From: Exilispira sp964581895
GTDB taxonomy: Bacteria > Spirochaetota > JAAYUW01
Length of the DNA stretch: 64,000 nt
Reading direction: 5' to 3'
Assembly: GCA_964581895.1 (NCBI GenBank)
Contig: CAZOPR010000004.1
Location: 1-64,000, forward strand
This document shows positions 42,271 to 52,564 of the stretch, in pieces. Below the pieces are notes generated by a model. The model was not told the origin of the DNA, searched no databases, and saw only the letters and a list, made by a program, of their open reading frames with translations. Position 1 is the first letter of the stretch. The number at the start of each line of letters is the position of its first letter. Both the position numbers and the translations under genes were made by a program.

Positions 42271-45200
42271 ATGTCTTACAATCTCTTTTTTGATTATGAT
42301 GCAGATGATTTTATTGATAGGATAATTTCAGATTACAATAATAGAGTTAAAGAAGGCAAATTAAATAGTTTTTTTTATGAAAGCTTACCAATATTTGTAA
42401 GTCAGAGTGAAGGGATTAAAAAATATCTTCTTTTCAAACTTACCCAAAAAAATAAAGTTTTATTAAATATAAATAGTTTCAACCTTCAATCCTTTTATAA
42501 TGAATATAGTAAGCCTTATTTACAGGAATATGAAAATATTGATAAATTGGATAAGCCAAAACCAGAAAATAAAGATACAATCTTTTGGTTTCTTTATGGG
42601 TATTTCTTTGATAAGATTTCAAATTCATTTTATCAAATAAAGGAAAATCAAGATTCTAAGTTTAAAGTTAATGACAATTTTAAGCAAGAGTTTAATGATG
42701 GAAAAGAAAAGTCTATTAATATAAAAGAAAATTTTATTGATGATAAAAATGAAAAATTTAGTTTTTACAATGACAAAAGCCATTTCATTTATTCAGAGGA
42801 CTTCAAAAAATTTGTTAATTTTTTAATTATCTTTTCAGATTTATATGAGCAATATGAGACCTTTCGAGATTTTGATATCTGGGATCTTTTAAAAAATCAA
42901 GATCTAACAAAAGTAGATTGTGCTTTGCTAAATAGTTTTTATGAATTTAATGAAAATGGAAAATTTATTATCAAAAGTAAAATCTATGATGATTCCTTTC
43001 AGATTGAGCTTATTAAACTTATTATAAATAGTCCATTAAAAAATACTAAATATCATATATTGAAAAGAATGAAAAATGATGACATAAAACCAAAATTTCC
43101 AAAAAATCCTCTATTTTTTATAGCTTTCGATAGTATCCCTTACTTTTACTTTATCTTCCTAAAAAAGATCTCTGAATTCGTGGATATAAACTTTTATTTT
43201 CTACTTCCATCAAAAACTTTTTTAAGTGAAATAAAATCTGATATTGATAAAATAAAATCTATCAATGAAATAAAATATTATACTGCTAAAATAAAATCTA
43301 ATAATGAAATAAAATATAATAGTGCTAAAATAAAATCTAATAATGAAATAAAATATGATATTAATAAAATTGAACCTAAAAATAGAAAAGAAAGTAACTT
43401 TTTTTTTGATGAGGAAGATTTTGAAAATGAGGATGAAAAATCAAAATCCTACCTTGTAAATTTTTGCATAAAAAGACAAAAAGAATTTATGAAGGAGTTT
43501 CTGAAATTTTTTCCAGTAACTTTTGATTTTCAAAAGACAAACTATATAAAAAATATTGAAAATATTTGTAATGAAAAAAGTAGCAGAATAAATCAAGATG
43601 GTAAAGAGGCTAATCTATTAAATAAATATCAGCTTTTTTTAAAAACTTCTGAAAGTATGCCAGATTCTTTTATAAAAAGTGATGCTTTAGATGATAGTAT
43701 ACAGATTTTGAGTAATTATACAGAATTAAGAGAGTTAGAGGTTATAAAAGATAAAATATTGGAAATTTTAAGTAAAGATAAATCCTTAAAATATGAAGAA
43801 ATTATTATAATGGCTGTAAATATAGATAGCTATCTTCCTTATATAAAATTAGTTTTCAATTTCCAAGAGCCATCGTTACCTATATTTGTAGTTGATAGAG
43901 ATAGTTCAAAAGATTCCGAGATTTTTAAGATAATTAATTTTTTCTTTGAACTTTTAAGTAATAATTTCAAAAAGAATGATTTTATAAATTTTCTATCTAA
44001 TGAAATAATAATGGAGAAATTTGATCTAAAAGAAAAAGATATCGAAATTTTTAATAGACAATTTTCTAACTATCTTTGGGGTTCAGATTTTGATGATATT
44101 CTTGAATATTATGAAGAAATTTCTGATAAAAATCTTTTTGAGAAAAATTTAATGGATAAAAATTCTAATAATAGAGATTTTTTTGAAAATAAGAATCTAT
44201 CTTCTCAATTTAATATAGAATCTTTATTTTTATCAAATGCTATTGGATATATAAGCACAAATAGTTACTTTGAAAAAGATGCATTTATCGAGGTGAATAA
44301 TGTTATTATACCATTAAATACTGAAATAGAAGGTGATTTTATTGAAACTATCGAGAAAATCTTTCTTGCTTATAGACTTTTATTATATTTTTATAAATTC
44401 ATTAAAAAACCTCATCATCTTGCTGATTACAAAATATTTTTTGAAGAATTTTTTGACTATCTAATCTTAGATTCTGAGGAATATCACGATGAGATACTTT
44501 ACTATAGAAACAAAATAAATGAATTTTTCGATGAAATAAAAATAAATTCAAAAGAGATAAGACTTTTAAGTTTTGATATATTAAAGTTAACCTTGCAAAA
44601 TTACTTAAAATCTTATCAATATAGCTATGGTTATACAACTGGAAAAATTCTTTTTTCAGAAATGGTCTCTTTAAGAAATGTCCCCGCAAAGGTTGTCGCC
44701 ATTTTAGGTCTTAATGATATAAATTTTCCGAGAAATATTACTCCTTTTTCATTTGATTTGATGCTAAAAGATAAAAAATGCTGGGATAGAGATATAAGAG
44801 AATCAGATAAATACCTTTTTTTAGAGTCTATTTTATCTGCAAAAGAATACCTTTTTTTGAGTTACATTGGGAGAAATGCAAAAGATAATAAGGTAAGAGC
44901 ACCTTCTATAGCACTGAAAATCTTACAGGAAGATATAAATTCAAATCTATTAAAAGATTGTTTGCTTGAAAGTATCCAGATGCCAATTCAACCATTTAGT
45001 AAAAAATATTTTTTTAAGAATTTTGATATTTCTAATAATACCTATTTTTTAACATACAATAGGAGCTGGAAAACTTTTTTTGAAAACCTTTTAATAAAAA
45101 GGATTGAAGAAAAAGAGGAAAAGTTAATAAAAAATGTTGACAATAATTTTAATGATAACTTGGATAAAAAAATAAACAAAAATTTAAGCAGTAATATTTT

Positions 45201-46317
45201 AGACTATTTATATAATAATATTTTAGACTATATAGATTTGGAAGATTTTTTAAGTTTTTTAAAAGATCCATTAAAAGTATATCTTACAAAGGTTTTAAGT
45301 GTTGATTTATATCTTAATGATTATGATTTTGATAATGAATTTGATCAATATGTTGGCAAAAAGGATTTTGAAAAGTTGTTTTTTAGTTTGCTGAATTTAA
45401 ATTTAAAAAGTGATAAGCAAACAAAAAGTGATGAAGAAAAAGAAAATGAGAAAAGCCTTATAGATTATTATAAGTTAAAATACTTAAAACCAAGGGGAGT
45501 TTTAACTGAAATTGATTTTAACCTTATAAAAGAAAATGTTTTTGATTTTTCATTAAGACTAAAAGGCTTAATAAGACCAGAACCAAATGATATATCAATA
45601 AAGCAAGTTACAATAAAAGAAGAAAGTATTGAAGATTTAATTTATCCTGTAAAATTCTCATATTATCAGATTTTTATAGATGATAATAAAAAAACAGAAT
45701 TTATTCTTTTATATCAAAATGATAAAGATGATTTTTTATACCATTTTTACTTTATCTTGCTTACAAAAATTTATAATATAGATAAAATTACTAATTTTGA
45801 TTTAAATGAAAAAAATAGAATAGCAATAGCAAAATTGGTAGATTCAAAATATGATATAAATAATAGTTTTGATTCGCAGGATAAAAAAGAAAGTAGTATT
45901 AAGGTTGAAGATAAAACTGAATATTTACAAAAAATATACTATAATGCAACGATTATGAAAGATATAAATAAAAATATCTCAGCCCTTTTTTCATTTTACG
46001 ATGAAATGATAATAAATATGAATTTTCTACCGATTTCCTTATTTACCATAGAAGATTATAAAAAAGATATCGCTGAATATAAAAAAATTTTTGAAAATAA
46101 TTTTGATATAAAAGAGAAATTTGAAAATCATATTTTAGGTAAATTTAGTGATAAGGATTTTTTCAATCTTATTAAATTTTATAAAATATCGGTTTTGTTA
46201 AAGTATATTGATAGATTTTCTGATGAGGATAGTCAAGAAATAATGAAAAAATATATTAGTTCTCTATCTATTATTATAGATAATTTTGTTGTACTAAATA
46301 ATAAAAGTAAAAAATAA
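42271..46317 (+). CDS. recC: RecC, exodeoxyribonuclease V gamma subunit
   Basis: Scaffold and Chi-recognition subunit of the RecBCD double-strand-break repair complex. Weakly conserved overall, as usual, but recognisable by the N-terminal SQSEGIKKYLLFKL and by VPAKVVAILGLNDINFPR, the family's best motif, at about 808. A Lys/Asn/Ile-rich insert with 13-residue repeats lies at about 327-365. I chose the ATG at 42271, about ten bases after GAAAGG, over TTG 42253. Length is 1348 residues, longer than E. coli RecC because of several low-complexity inserts. recB follows after a 160-bp gap. Confidence 0.9.
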   Translation: MSYNLFFDYDADDFIDRIISDYNNRVKEGKLNSFFYESLPIFVSQSEGIKKYLLFKLTQKNKVLLNINSFNLQSFYNEYSKPYLQEYENIDKLDKPKPENKDTIFWFLYGYFFDKISNSFYQIKENQDSKFKVNDNFKQEFNDGKEKSINIKENFIDDKNEKFSFYNDKSHFIYSEDFKKFVNFLIIFSDLYEQYETFRDFDIWDLLKNQDLTKVDCALLNSFYEFNENGKFIIKSKIYDDSFQIELIKLIINSPLKNTKYHILKRMKNDDIKPKFPKNPLFFIAFDSIPYFYFIFLKKISEFVDINFYFLLPSKTFLSEIKSDIDKIKSINEIKYYTAKIKSNNEIKYNSAKIKSNNEIKYDINKIEPKNRKESNFFFDEEDFENEDEKSKSYLVNFCIKRQKEFMKEFLKFFPVTFDFQKTNYIKNIENICNEKSSRINQDGKEANLLNKYQLFLKTSESMPDSFIKSDALDDSIQILSNYTELRELEVIKDKILEILSKDKSLKYEEIIIMAVNIDSYLPYIKLVFNFQEPSLPIFVVDRDSSKDSEIFKIINFFFELLSNNFKKNDFINFLSNEIIMEKFDLKEKDIEIFNRQFSNYLWGSDFDDILEYYEEISDKNLFEKNLMDKNSNNRDFFENKNLSSQFNIESLFLSNAIGYISTNSYFEKDAFIEVNNVIIPLNTEIEGDFIETIEKIFLAYRLLLYFYKFIKKPHHLADYKIFFEEFFDYLILDSEEYHDEILYYRNKINEFFDEIKINSKEIRLLSFDILKLTLQNYLKSYQYSYGYTTGKILFSEMVSLRNVPAKVVAILGLNDINFPRNITPFSFDLMLKDKKCWDRDIRESDKYLFLESILSAKEYLFLSYIGRNAKDNKVRAPSIALKILQEDINSNLLKDCLLESIQMPIQPFSKKYFFKNFDISNNTYFLTYNRSWKTFFENLLIKRIEEKEEKLIKNVDNNFNDNLDKKINKNLSSNILDYLYNNILDYIDLEDFLSFLKDPLKVYLTKVLSVDLYLNDYDFDNEFDQYVGKKDFEKLFFSLLNLNLKSDKQTKSDEEKENEKSLIDYYKLKYLKPRGVLTEIDFNLIKENVFDFSLRLKGLIRPEPNDISIKQVTIKEESIEDLIYPVKFSYYQIFIDDNKKTEFILLYQNDKDDFLYHFYFILLTKIYNIDKITNFDLNEKNRIAIAKLVDSKYDINNSFDSQDKKESSIKVEDKTEYLQKIYYNATIMKDINKNISALFSFYDEMIINMNFLPISLFTIEDYKKDIAEYKKIFENNFDIKEKFENHILGKFSDKDFFNLIKFYKISVLLKYIDRFSDEDSQEIMKKYISSLSIIIDNFVVLNNKSKK
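43249..43365. repeat. 39-bp tandem repeat inside recC
   Basis: Three units of 39 bases (43249, 43288, 43327), encoding KIKSINEIKYYTA, KIKSNNEIKYNSA and KIKSNNEIKYDIN. A partial fourth follows. The period is a multiple of three, so the frame is kept. Confidence 0.88.
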
Positions 46318-46479
46318 TTAGATAGAGCAGATGTAAATATAAAAACCGAAAAAAATAGATAGCGACATAAAAAAATTGAAATTGGTAATGAAAGTAAAAT
46401 TAAAAGTTTGAAATAGATTGTGTAAGAATTTTATAAAATATTAAAATTAAAAAATATTAAGATTAAAACGAGATAGCTT

Positions 46480-49400
46480 ATGAATAAATTTAAGTTTGAT
46501 AGTATAAAAATTGAAAAAAAGAAATATCTAATAGAGGCAAGTGCTGGAACTGGTAAGACTCATTCGATGGGTCAAATTTTTATAAGATTGATAATTGAAG
46601 GTTTTTCTCCTGAAAAAATACTTCTTGTTACTTTTACAAATGCGGCGGCAGAAGAGATAAAAGAAAGAATATTGATCTTTTTAATCGAGGTAAAAAGTTA
46701 CTTAAAAGATGGGGATATTGAAAAGATAAATAAGATTAAAAATGACAAAGATTTGCTAAATTATTTAAAAAATATAAGAGAGGATAAAGATCTTGAAAAG
46801 CGCATAAAATATATAGATAATGCAATTTTTAATTTTGATAAAATTTATACTTGCACTATCCATTCCTTTGCCATAAACCTTGTAAAAGAATTTTCAAATG
46901 AAATAGGACTTCCATTTGTAAATGAATTCGGAAAGTCCTCTAAAAATATAGATAATTTAATCTTACAAAAATATCTTTTAGAAAAGTATATTACATCTCG
47001 AAATTATTTAGAAAAATTGTTAAAATCAATAAAAGATAAGGAAGATAAAGAAAAATTAAAAAAAATAATAAAAGAGTTGAAAAAGGTAAAAGATTTTTAT
47101 GAAAATTTTAAGGTTTCACCAAATAAAAATTTAGATAAAAACATAGAATCAGCCAAAAACCCAAGTAACAAAAACAATGATGAAGTAATAGATAATTTAT
47201 ATTCTTTGAAAGAGGATTTTCTTAAATTTTACTCCTTAAATTCCTTAAATATAAAAAAGAAGTATGGAATTTTTAATTTTAATGATTCAATGGAACTTCT
47301 ATTGAACCTTTTTAATAGTAATGAAAGTATAAGAAAAAAGATTTCTGATAGATTTGATCTACTTATAATAGATGAATTTCAGGATAGTGATGAAAATCAG
47401 GTTAAACTTTTTGAAACTTTATTTTCAGGGAAGACTGTTTTTTATATTGGGGATCCAAAACAGGCAATATATGGCTTTAGAGGTGGAGATTTCATAAATT
47501 ACTTAAATATAAAGAAAAATATTCCAGAAGATTGTCAGTATATTTTAAATCAGTCTTATCGTTCTACAGCAAAAGTGATTGATTTTATAAATCAGTTTTC
47601 AGAAATTATTTTTAATGAAAGTAAAAAAGAAAATGAAAGTGAAGATGACCAAGAAAATGAAATAGAAATTGATAAAAGTAAAGTAGAGAAAAATAAAAAA
47701 AATAGTAAGAAAATTAATAAAGAAGATAATGCAGAAAAAATTATAAGAGAAATAAAGGATTTACTAAAATATGAAAAGGTTGAATCAGCCATTCAAGAAT
47801 CAAAAGGGAAGACTGAAGCTAAATTAATTAAAATAACAAAAGATGAAGAAACCAACGAAACTAATGAAAAAAATATAGAAAAAGAAAAATCAAAAGCTTC
47901 TAAAAAACTTGATTATATTGAAAATAAAAAAGTTGCTTTCTGGATAAAGGAAAAGATTGAAGAATTACAATATGAAGATTCTGAATTTAAGTATGAAAAT
48001 ACGGCGATTCTACTTAAAAATAATGATGATATTGATAAATTTTATAAATTTTTCACAGAATTTGGTCTTCCCTGCGCATTGAAGCAACAAAAATCTGTTT
48101 TTGAAACAGACGAAGCAATTTTCATATATTATCTTTTAAGTGCAATTTTAAACAAAGATGATATAAAATATATAAAAAGGTTATTATCTACCCCTTATTT
48201 TGATTATACCTATGATGAAATAATTAAAAAAATTGGTATTATTTACCCTGACTATCTTTATGTTTTAAGATATCTTCATGAATGTTGGAAGGAACTTGGG
48301 ATATATTCTATTTTTGAAAATATCTTTTTAAGATTCAAACTTAATATTAAAGGATTTACGATATATGATTATGAAAGAAAACTCACAAATATAAGGCAGA
48401 TCTTTGAAGTATTGACCAATTATTTTGAAAAAAAGAATCTTTCTCTATACGATCAGATTGAAATATTAAAGGAGTTGATAAAAGGAGAGGATGAAGATTT
48501 CGATAAAGATTTCGATGATATTTCTTCTATGAGGATTGAAAGTGAGGAAAATGCTATTATAATCTCAACAATCCATTCTGCAAAAGGTCTTGAATACGAT
48601 ACAGTTTTTTGTCCGAATATTGATTTTAATTCAAAAAATAAATATCCCGCGATTTTTTATTATAAAAAAAATAATGAATTTTATAAAGGATATATTTTAG
48701 ATTCTACAACTCCTAAAAATAATGAAATAGATTATAATGAATTAAAAGATTTATATAAAGGATATCATAAAATCCAGGATGACAATTTAAGGTACGTTGC
48801 CATAACAAGGGCAAAAAATAGGTTGTATCCATTTATAATAAAAGAAAAATCAACAAAAGATGGTTTTGATCCTTCAAATCTTGCAGAAAGTTTAAAAGGT
48901 AAAGGCTATCTTTCAGAATTAAATCTTGAAAGCATAAATATAATACAGGTTTTTGATCAAATTGAAAAAGATTTTAACAAAATCAATGATGGAAATTTTG
49001 AGGATAAAAAAGATAGTTATGAAAATGATAAAGATGAAAAAGATAAAAATAAAAATGACAAAGATGAAAATGTAAAACCTACTCAAAATATTTTAAGAAA
49101 AGATTTAAGTAAGGAAGAAATAAAGGAAATACCTGAAGTTGACCTTAAAGAATTTGATTCAAAAGTTGAAAAAATCTATTCATATTCTTCAATTTCTCAT
49201 TTAAGAGAGAAGGTTGTAAATGCAAAAGAAGTTAAAAAGGATTTTCAGGATATTGTTATTGAATTTAACCCATATACTGATCAATACAGGATAGATTTTG
49301 AAGAAAAGTATTCAGATTTTAAGGGGAGATTTGCTGGTAATATATTTCATGGTACAATGGAAAAGTTGATCTTAGAGTATAAAGATCTTTTTGAAAATCC

Positions 49401-50076
49401 TTTTGGTGAAAATGTTGAAAAGATAAAAAAAATAAGTCAGAAGATGGTTAAAAAATATTTTATATCTGAAAAAATAGTTGAAAAGTTCGCAGATGAAAAC
49501 TTAAATTTAGTCTTAAATACATTAAAAACCAAAATACCATTTTCAGAAGATAGAATCTATCAACTAAAAAATCTTTATCCAGAAGTAGAATTTTTTGCAA
49601 AGGCAAAAGAAAAAAATATAAATGAGTTTTATAAAATTTGTAAAAAAGATTCTGAAAGTAGCCTTGTTTTTGACGAAGAATTGATAATAAAAGGATATTT
49701 CAAAGGTTTTGTGGATCTAATATTTATAGAAGATAATAAACTTAATTTTATAGATTGGAAAACAAATGATTTATCCCAATATTTGCAAAAGGAAAATATA
49801 AAATTAAAAAAAGATATTATTGATGAAAATCAAGAAATATCATTCGATATACTAGAAAGGGAAGTTGTTAAAAGTAACTATGATATTCAATATAATCTTT
49901 ATGCTTCAGTTCTTTATAAATTTATCAAATCAAACAATCTACCATACGAGTTTGGCAATGTATATTACTTTTTTGTTCGATATATTAATGAAAATAATAA
50001 TAATGCAGTATTTGTAAAACAGTTTGATAAAAATCAGATTGAAGAACTTTCAAAAAATATTATTGAGGTGGATTAA
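46480..50076 (+). CDS. recB: RecB, exodeoxyribonuclease V beta subunit
   Basis: Superfamily 1 helicase plus nuclease. Walker A ASAGTGKTH (about 20-28), LLVTFTNAAAEEIKERI, DEFQDSDENQ, DPKQAIYGFRGGD, SAKGLEYDTVF and VAITRAKNRLY are the helicase motifs. The C-terminal nuclease has GNIFHGTMEKL, a metal-site GFVDLIF and IDWKTND (about 1092), and YDIQYNLYA. A Lys/Glu/Asn-rich insert lies at about 380-490 between helicase motifs. Length is 1198 residues. It sits between recC and recD and forms the complex with them. Confidence 0.95.
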   Translation: MNKFKFDSIKIEKKKYLIEASAGTGKTHSMGQIFIRLIIEGFSPEKILLVTFTNAAAEEIKERILIFLIEVKSYLKDGDIEKINKIKNDKDLLNYLKNIREDKDLEKRIKYIDNAIFNFDKIYTCTIHSFAINLVKEFSNEIGLPFVNEFGKSSKNIDNLILQKYLLEKYITSRNYLEKLLKSIKDKEDKEKLKKIIKELKKVKDFYENFKVSPNKNLDKNIESAKNPSNKNNDEVIDNLYSLKEDFLKFYSLNSLNIKKKYGIFNFNDSMELLLNLFNSNESIRKKISDRFDLLIIDEFQDSDENQVKLFETLFSGKTVFYIGDPKQAIYGFRGGDFINYLNIKKNIPEDCQYILNQSYRSTAKVIDFINQFSEIIFNESKKENESEDDQENEIEIDKSKVEKNKKNSKKINKEDNAEKIIREIKDLLKYEKVESAIQESKGKTEAKLIKITKDEETNETNEKNIEKEKSKASKKLDYIENKKVAFWIKEKIEELQYEDSEFKYENTAILLKNNDDIDKFYKFFTEFGLPCALKQQKSVFETDEAIFIYYLLSAILNKDDIKYIKRLLSTPYFDYTYDEIIKKIGIIYPDYLYVLRYLHECWKELGIYSIFENIFLRFKLNIKGFTIYDYERKLTNIRQIFEVLTNYFEKKNLSLYDQIEILKELIKGEDEDFDKDFDDISSMRIESEENAIIISTIHSAKGLEYDTVFCPNIDFNSKNKYPAIFYYKKNNEFYKGYILDSTTPKNNEIDYNELKDLYKGYHKIQDDNLRYVAITRAKNRLYPFIIKEKSTKDGFDPSNLAESLKGKGYLSELNLESINIIQVFDQIEKDFNKINDGNFEDKKDSYENDKDEKDKNKNDKDENVKPTQNILRKDLSKEEIKEIPEVDLKEFDSKVEKIYSYSSISHLREKVVNAKEVKKDFQDIVIEFNPYTDQYRIDFEEKYSDFKGRFAGNIFHGTMEKLILEYKDLFENPFGENVEKIKKISQKMVKKYFISEKIVEKFADENLNLVLNTLKTKIPFSEDRIYQLKNLYPEVEFFAKAKEKNINEFYKICKKDSESSLVFDEELIIKGYFKGFVDLIFIEDNKLNFIDWKTNDLSQYLQKENIKLKKDIIDENQEISFDILEREVVKSNYDIQYNLYASVLYKFIKSNNLPYEFGNVYYFFVRYINENNNNAVFVKQFDKNQIEELSKNIIEVD

Positions 50077-50088
50077 GGGATTATAATT

Positions 50089-52506
50089 GTGGAAGAAAAA
50101 ATTAATTTTGAAGAAAAAATAGTTTATGAAATAGATCAGATTGATCTTGTTCTTGCATACAACTGCCTATGTTATTTTACAGATACAAATGCAACCCAAC
50201 TTTTAAATCTTTTGATTAAATTAAATGGCAAAAATACAGAAAGACCTTTATATAAACTATTAGAAGAGAATTTTAAAGAGGATAAATCGGTTAATGATCA
50301 GTCAAAATCATCTTATGATGAATCATATGATGAATCAAAGAGCTTAAAATTAAAAGAGATAGAACTTAACCAGTTAAAATTTTTATTTTTTATAACTATT
50401 TTGAGTAAGATACATTTGAGTTATGGAAATACTTTTATATATTTACCAGATTTTAGTAATAAGAAGATTTCATTAAAGATATCTAAAATAACAAAGTTTT
50501 TTGAAAAGTTTTTAATATTAATTTCTGATTCACATAATATTTCAGAAGATAACATTATAGAAGAAAAGATAACAAAAGAGGATCTAATAGAAAATAGTAT
50601 AGATGAAAATATAAAGAAAAGTATAGAAGAGGATTTGGCCGAAGATAAAAATAAGACCGAAAAAGAATTTATATATAATTTTGACGATATAAACTCAATG
50701 AAAGTAATAATTGAAAAGATAAATAAAAAGAAAAATATCTTTAATATAAAGGGTAAAAATAATTCTTTTTTAAAAGCAAGCAATTTAATCTTTGAAAATA
50801 ATTATTTTGAAAAAAATATTAAAGAAGATGATAAAGAAAAGAATAAAGAAAATAATAAATTGGAAAATGAAGAAAAAAATAACATAAAGAAAAATAAGGA
50901 AAATAATAATAATGAAGGAATTGGGGAAAATGAGAATAATGAAAAAAAGAATGATGTAGAAAATGAAATAGTGTCGAAAAATCCACCTTTATTTATCTTA
51001 GAAACTGAAAATAAACTTTATTTTAGAAGATTTTATCTATATGAGAGTTTAATTTCTAAAAATATAATAGAAAGAATTAATATAAAAGCAAAAATAAAAG
51101 ATAGCAAAGAAGAGAGTAAAAATTCTATAAAAATCTATGATTTTATTGATATTTTTAAAAATATTTTAGATGAAAAGCAGATAAATGCTATTGTTAATGC
51201 ATTAGAAAATAATCTTACAGTGATTTCAGGTGGCCCTGGAACTGGTAAAACTTACATTCTCTCTTTGATAATTTTAGCTTTCATATCAATATATAATTAT
51301 AAGTCTTATCAGATTATAGCTGTTGCTCCAACAGGAAAAGCTGCAGATAGAATTTCTGAAAGTGTTAACGAGAATATTAGCAAGTTCATTAGACTTATCA
51401 AAGATAGCGGTAAAAATAAAGATTGGGCAGATCTTAATATAGATGATATTAAAATAGAATCAATAACCATACATAGGTTACTGAAAGGTTCTGAGATGTC
51501 TTTATCATTTTTACATAATAGAGAAAATAAAGTTAAATATAAAGTAGTTATAGTTGATGAAGCATCAATGATAGATATACCTCTTATGGCGAAACTTTTA
51601 GATGCTCTTGATGAGGATACTAGTCTTATTTTAAGCGGCGATGCAAATCAACTTTCATCTGTTGAGGCTGGAAGAGTTTTTTCAGACTTAAAAGAATTTC
51701 TTTATGATATAGGTGAAAAACAAAGATCTAATATTATTGAGCTTACAAAATCTTTTAGATATAAAGAGGATTCTATCGTTGAAAAGGCAAAAGATATCTT
51801 ATACAAAATCTTAAATGTGAAAGATGATAATGAAAAAGATATTTTAGCTGATGATTTTATAAGATTATTGAAAGAAAAGCAAAGAATTTTAGAACAAGAA
51901 GTAGATATAAAACTTTTTGAAAATTTAAGCAAAAAAATTGTTGAATTTAATGAAACTAAGTTTAATGATGAAATAAAAAATCAGCTTCTGCTTTTAAGAA
52001 AACTTAAATTTTTAAGTCCTTTAAGGTTGTCAAAATATGGAACATATAATATAAATAGGATGTATGCAAGATATCTTAAGACTCAGGGTGAAACTGGTTT
52101 TATTCCTATAATAATAACGAAAAACAACTACCAATTGAAACTTTTCAATGGAGATATTGGTATAATTAAAAAGAAAGATGATGATATCTATGCTTATTTT
52201 GAAGACGAAGGAAAAGATTCTTCTTTGAAAGAAATTGCACTTTCTTTGCTTTCAAATTGGGAACCTGCATACTGCTTAACAGTTCATAAAAGTCAGGGTT
52301 CGGAATTTGACACTATTGTTTTATTTCTTCCTGAAAATGTGGAAAACTTTGAATTCATAACATTGGAACTGCTTTATACTGCAATCACAAGGGCAAAAGA
52401 AGATTTTTATATTGTTTCAAATCATAAAAGCTTAAAACAAGTTATGTTAAAAAGAAGTAAAAGGTTTACCGGGCTTTACGACAAATTGAAAGAATTGATA
52501 ATCTAA
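50089..52506 (+). CDS. recD: RecD, exodeoxyribonuclease V alpha subunit
   Basis: 5'-3' superfamily 1 helicase of RecBCD. P-loop GGPGTGKTY (about 380-388), PTGKAADRISES, VIVDEASMIDIPLM, LSGDANQLSSVEAGRVF and LTVHKSQGSEFDTIV are present. The N-terminal 300 residues contain a long Asn/Lys/Glu low-complexity stretch (about 240-300). It starts at GTG 50089 with AAGGGA about nine bases upstream, 12 bases after the recB stop. It completes the recCBD operon. Length is 805 residues against about 600 in E. coli. Confidence 0.95.
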   Translation: MEEKINFEEKIVYEIDQIDLVLAYNCLCYFTDTNATQLLNLLIKLNGKNTERPLYKLLEENFKEDKSVNDQSKSSYDESYDESKSLKLKEIELNQLKFLFFITILSKIHLSYGNTFIYLPDFSNKKISLKISKITKFFEKFLILISDSHNISEDNIIEEKITKEDLIENSIDENIKKSIEEDLAEDKNKTEKEFIYNFDDINSMKVIIEKINKKKNIFNIKGKNNSFLKASNLIFENNYFEKNIKEDDKEKNKENNKLENEEKNNIKKNKENNNNEGIGENENNEKKNDVENEIVSKNPPLFILETENKLYFRRFYLYESLISKNIIERINIKAKIKDSKEESKNSIKIYDFIDIFKNILDEKQINAIVNALENNLTVISGGPGTGKTYILSLIILAFISIYNYKSYQIIAVAPTGKAADRISESVNENISKFIRLIKDSGKNKDWADLNIDDIKIESITIHRLLKGSEMSLSFLHNRENKVKYKVVIVDEASMIDIPLMAKLLDALDEDTSLILSGDANQLSSVEAGRVFSDLKEFLYDIGEKQRSNIIELTKSFRYKEDSIVEKAKDILYKILNVKDDNEKDILADDFIRLLKEKQRILEQEVDIKLFENLSKKIVEFNETKFNDEIKNQLLLLRKLKFLSPLRLSKYGTYNINRMYARYLKTQGETGFIPIIITKNNYQLKLFNGDIGIIKKKDDDIYAYFEDEGKDSSLKEIALSLLSNWEPAYCLTVHKSQGSEFDTIVLFLPENVENFEFITLELLYTAITRAKEDFYIVSNHKSLKQVMLKRSKRFTGLYDKLKELII

Positions 52507-52564
52507 TTATAATTTATTAGGCATAGTAAAAATATAAAAGTTAACTAATCTTTTAGGAGGTCAG

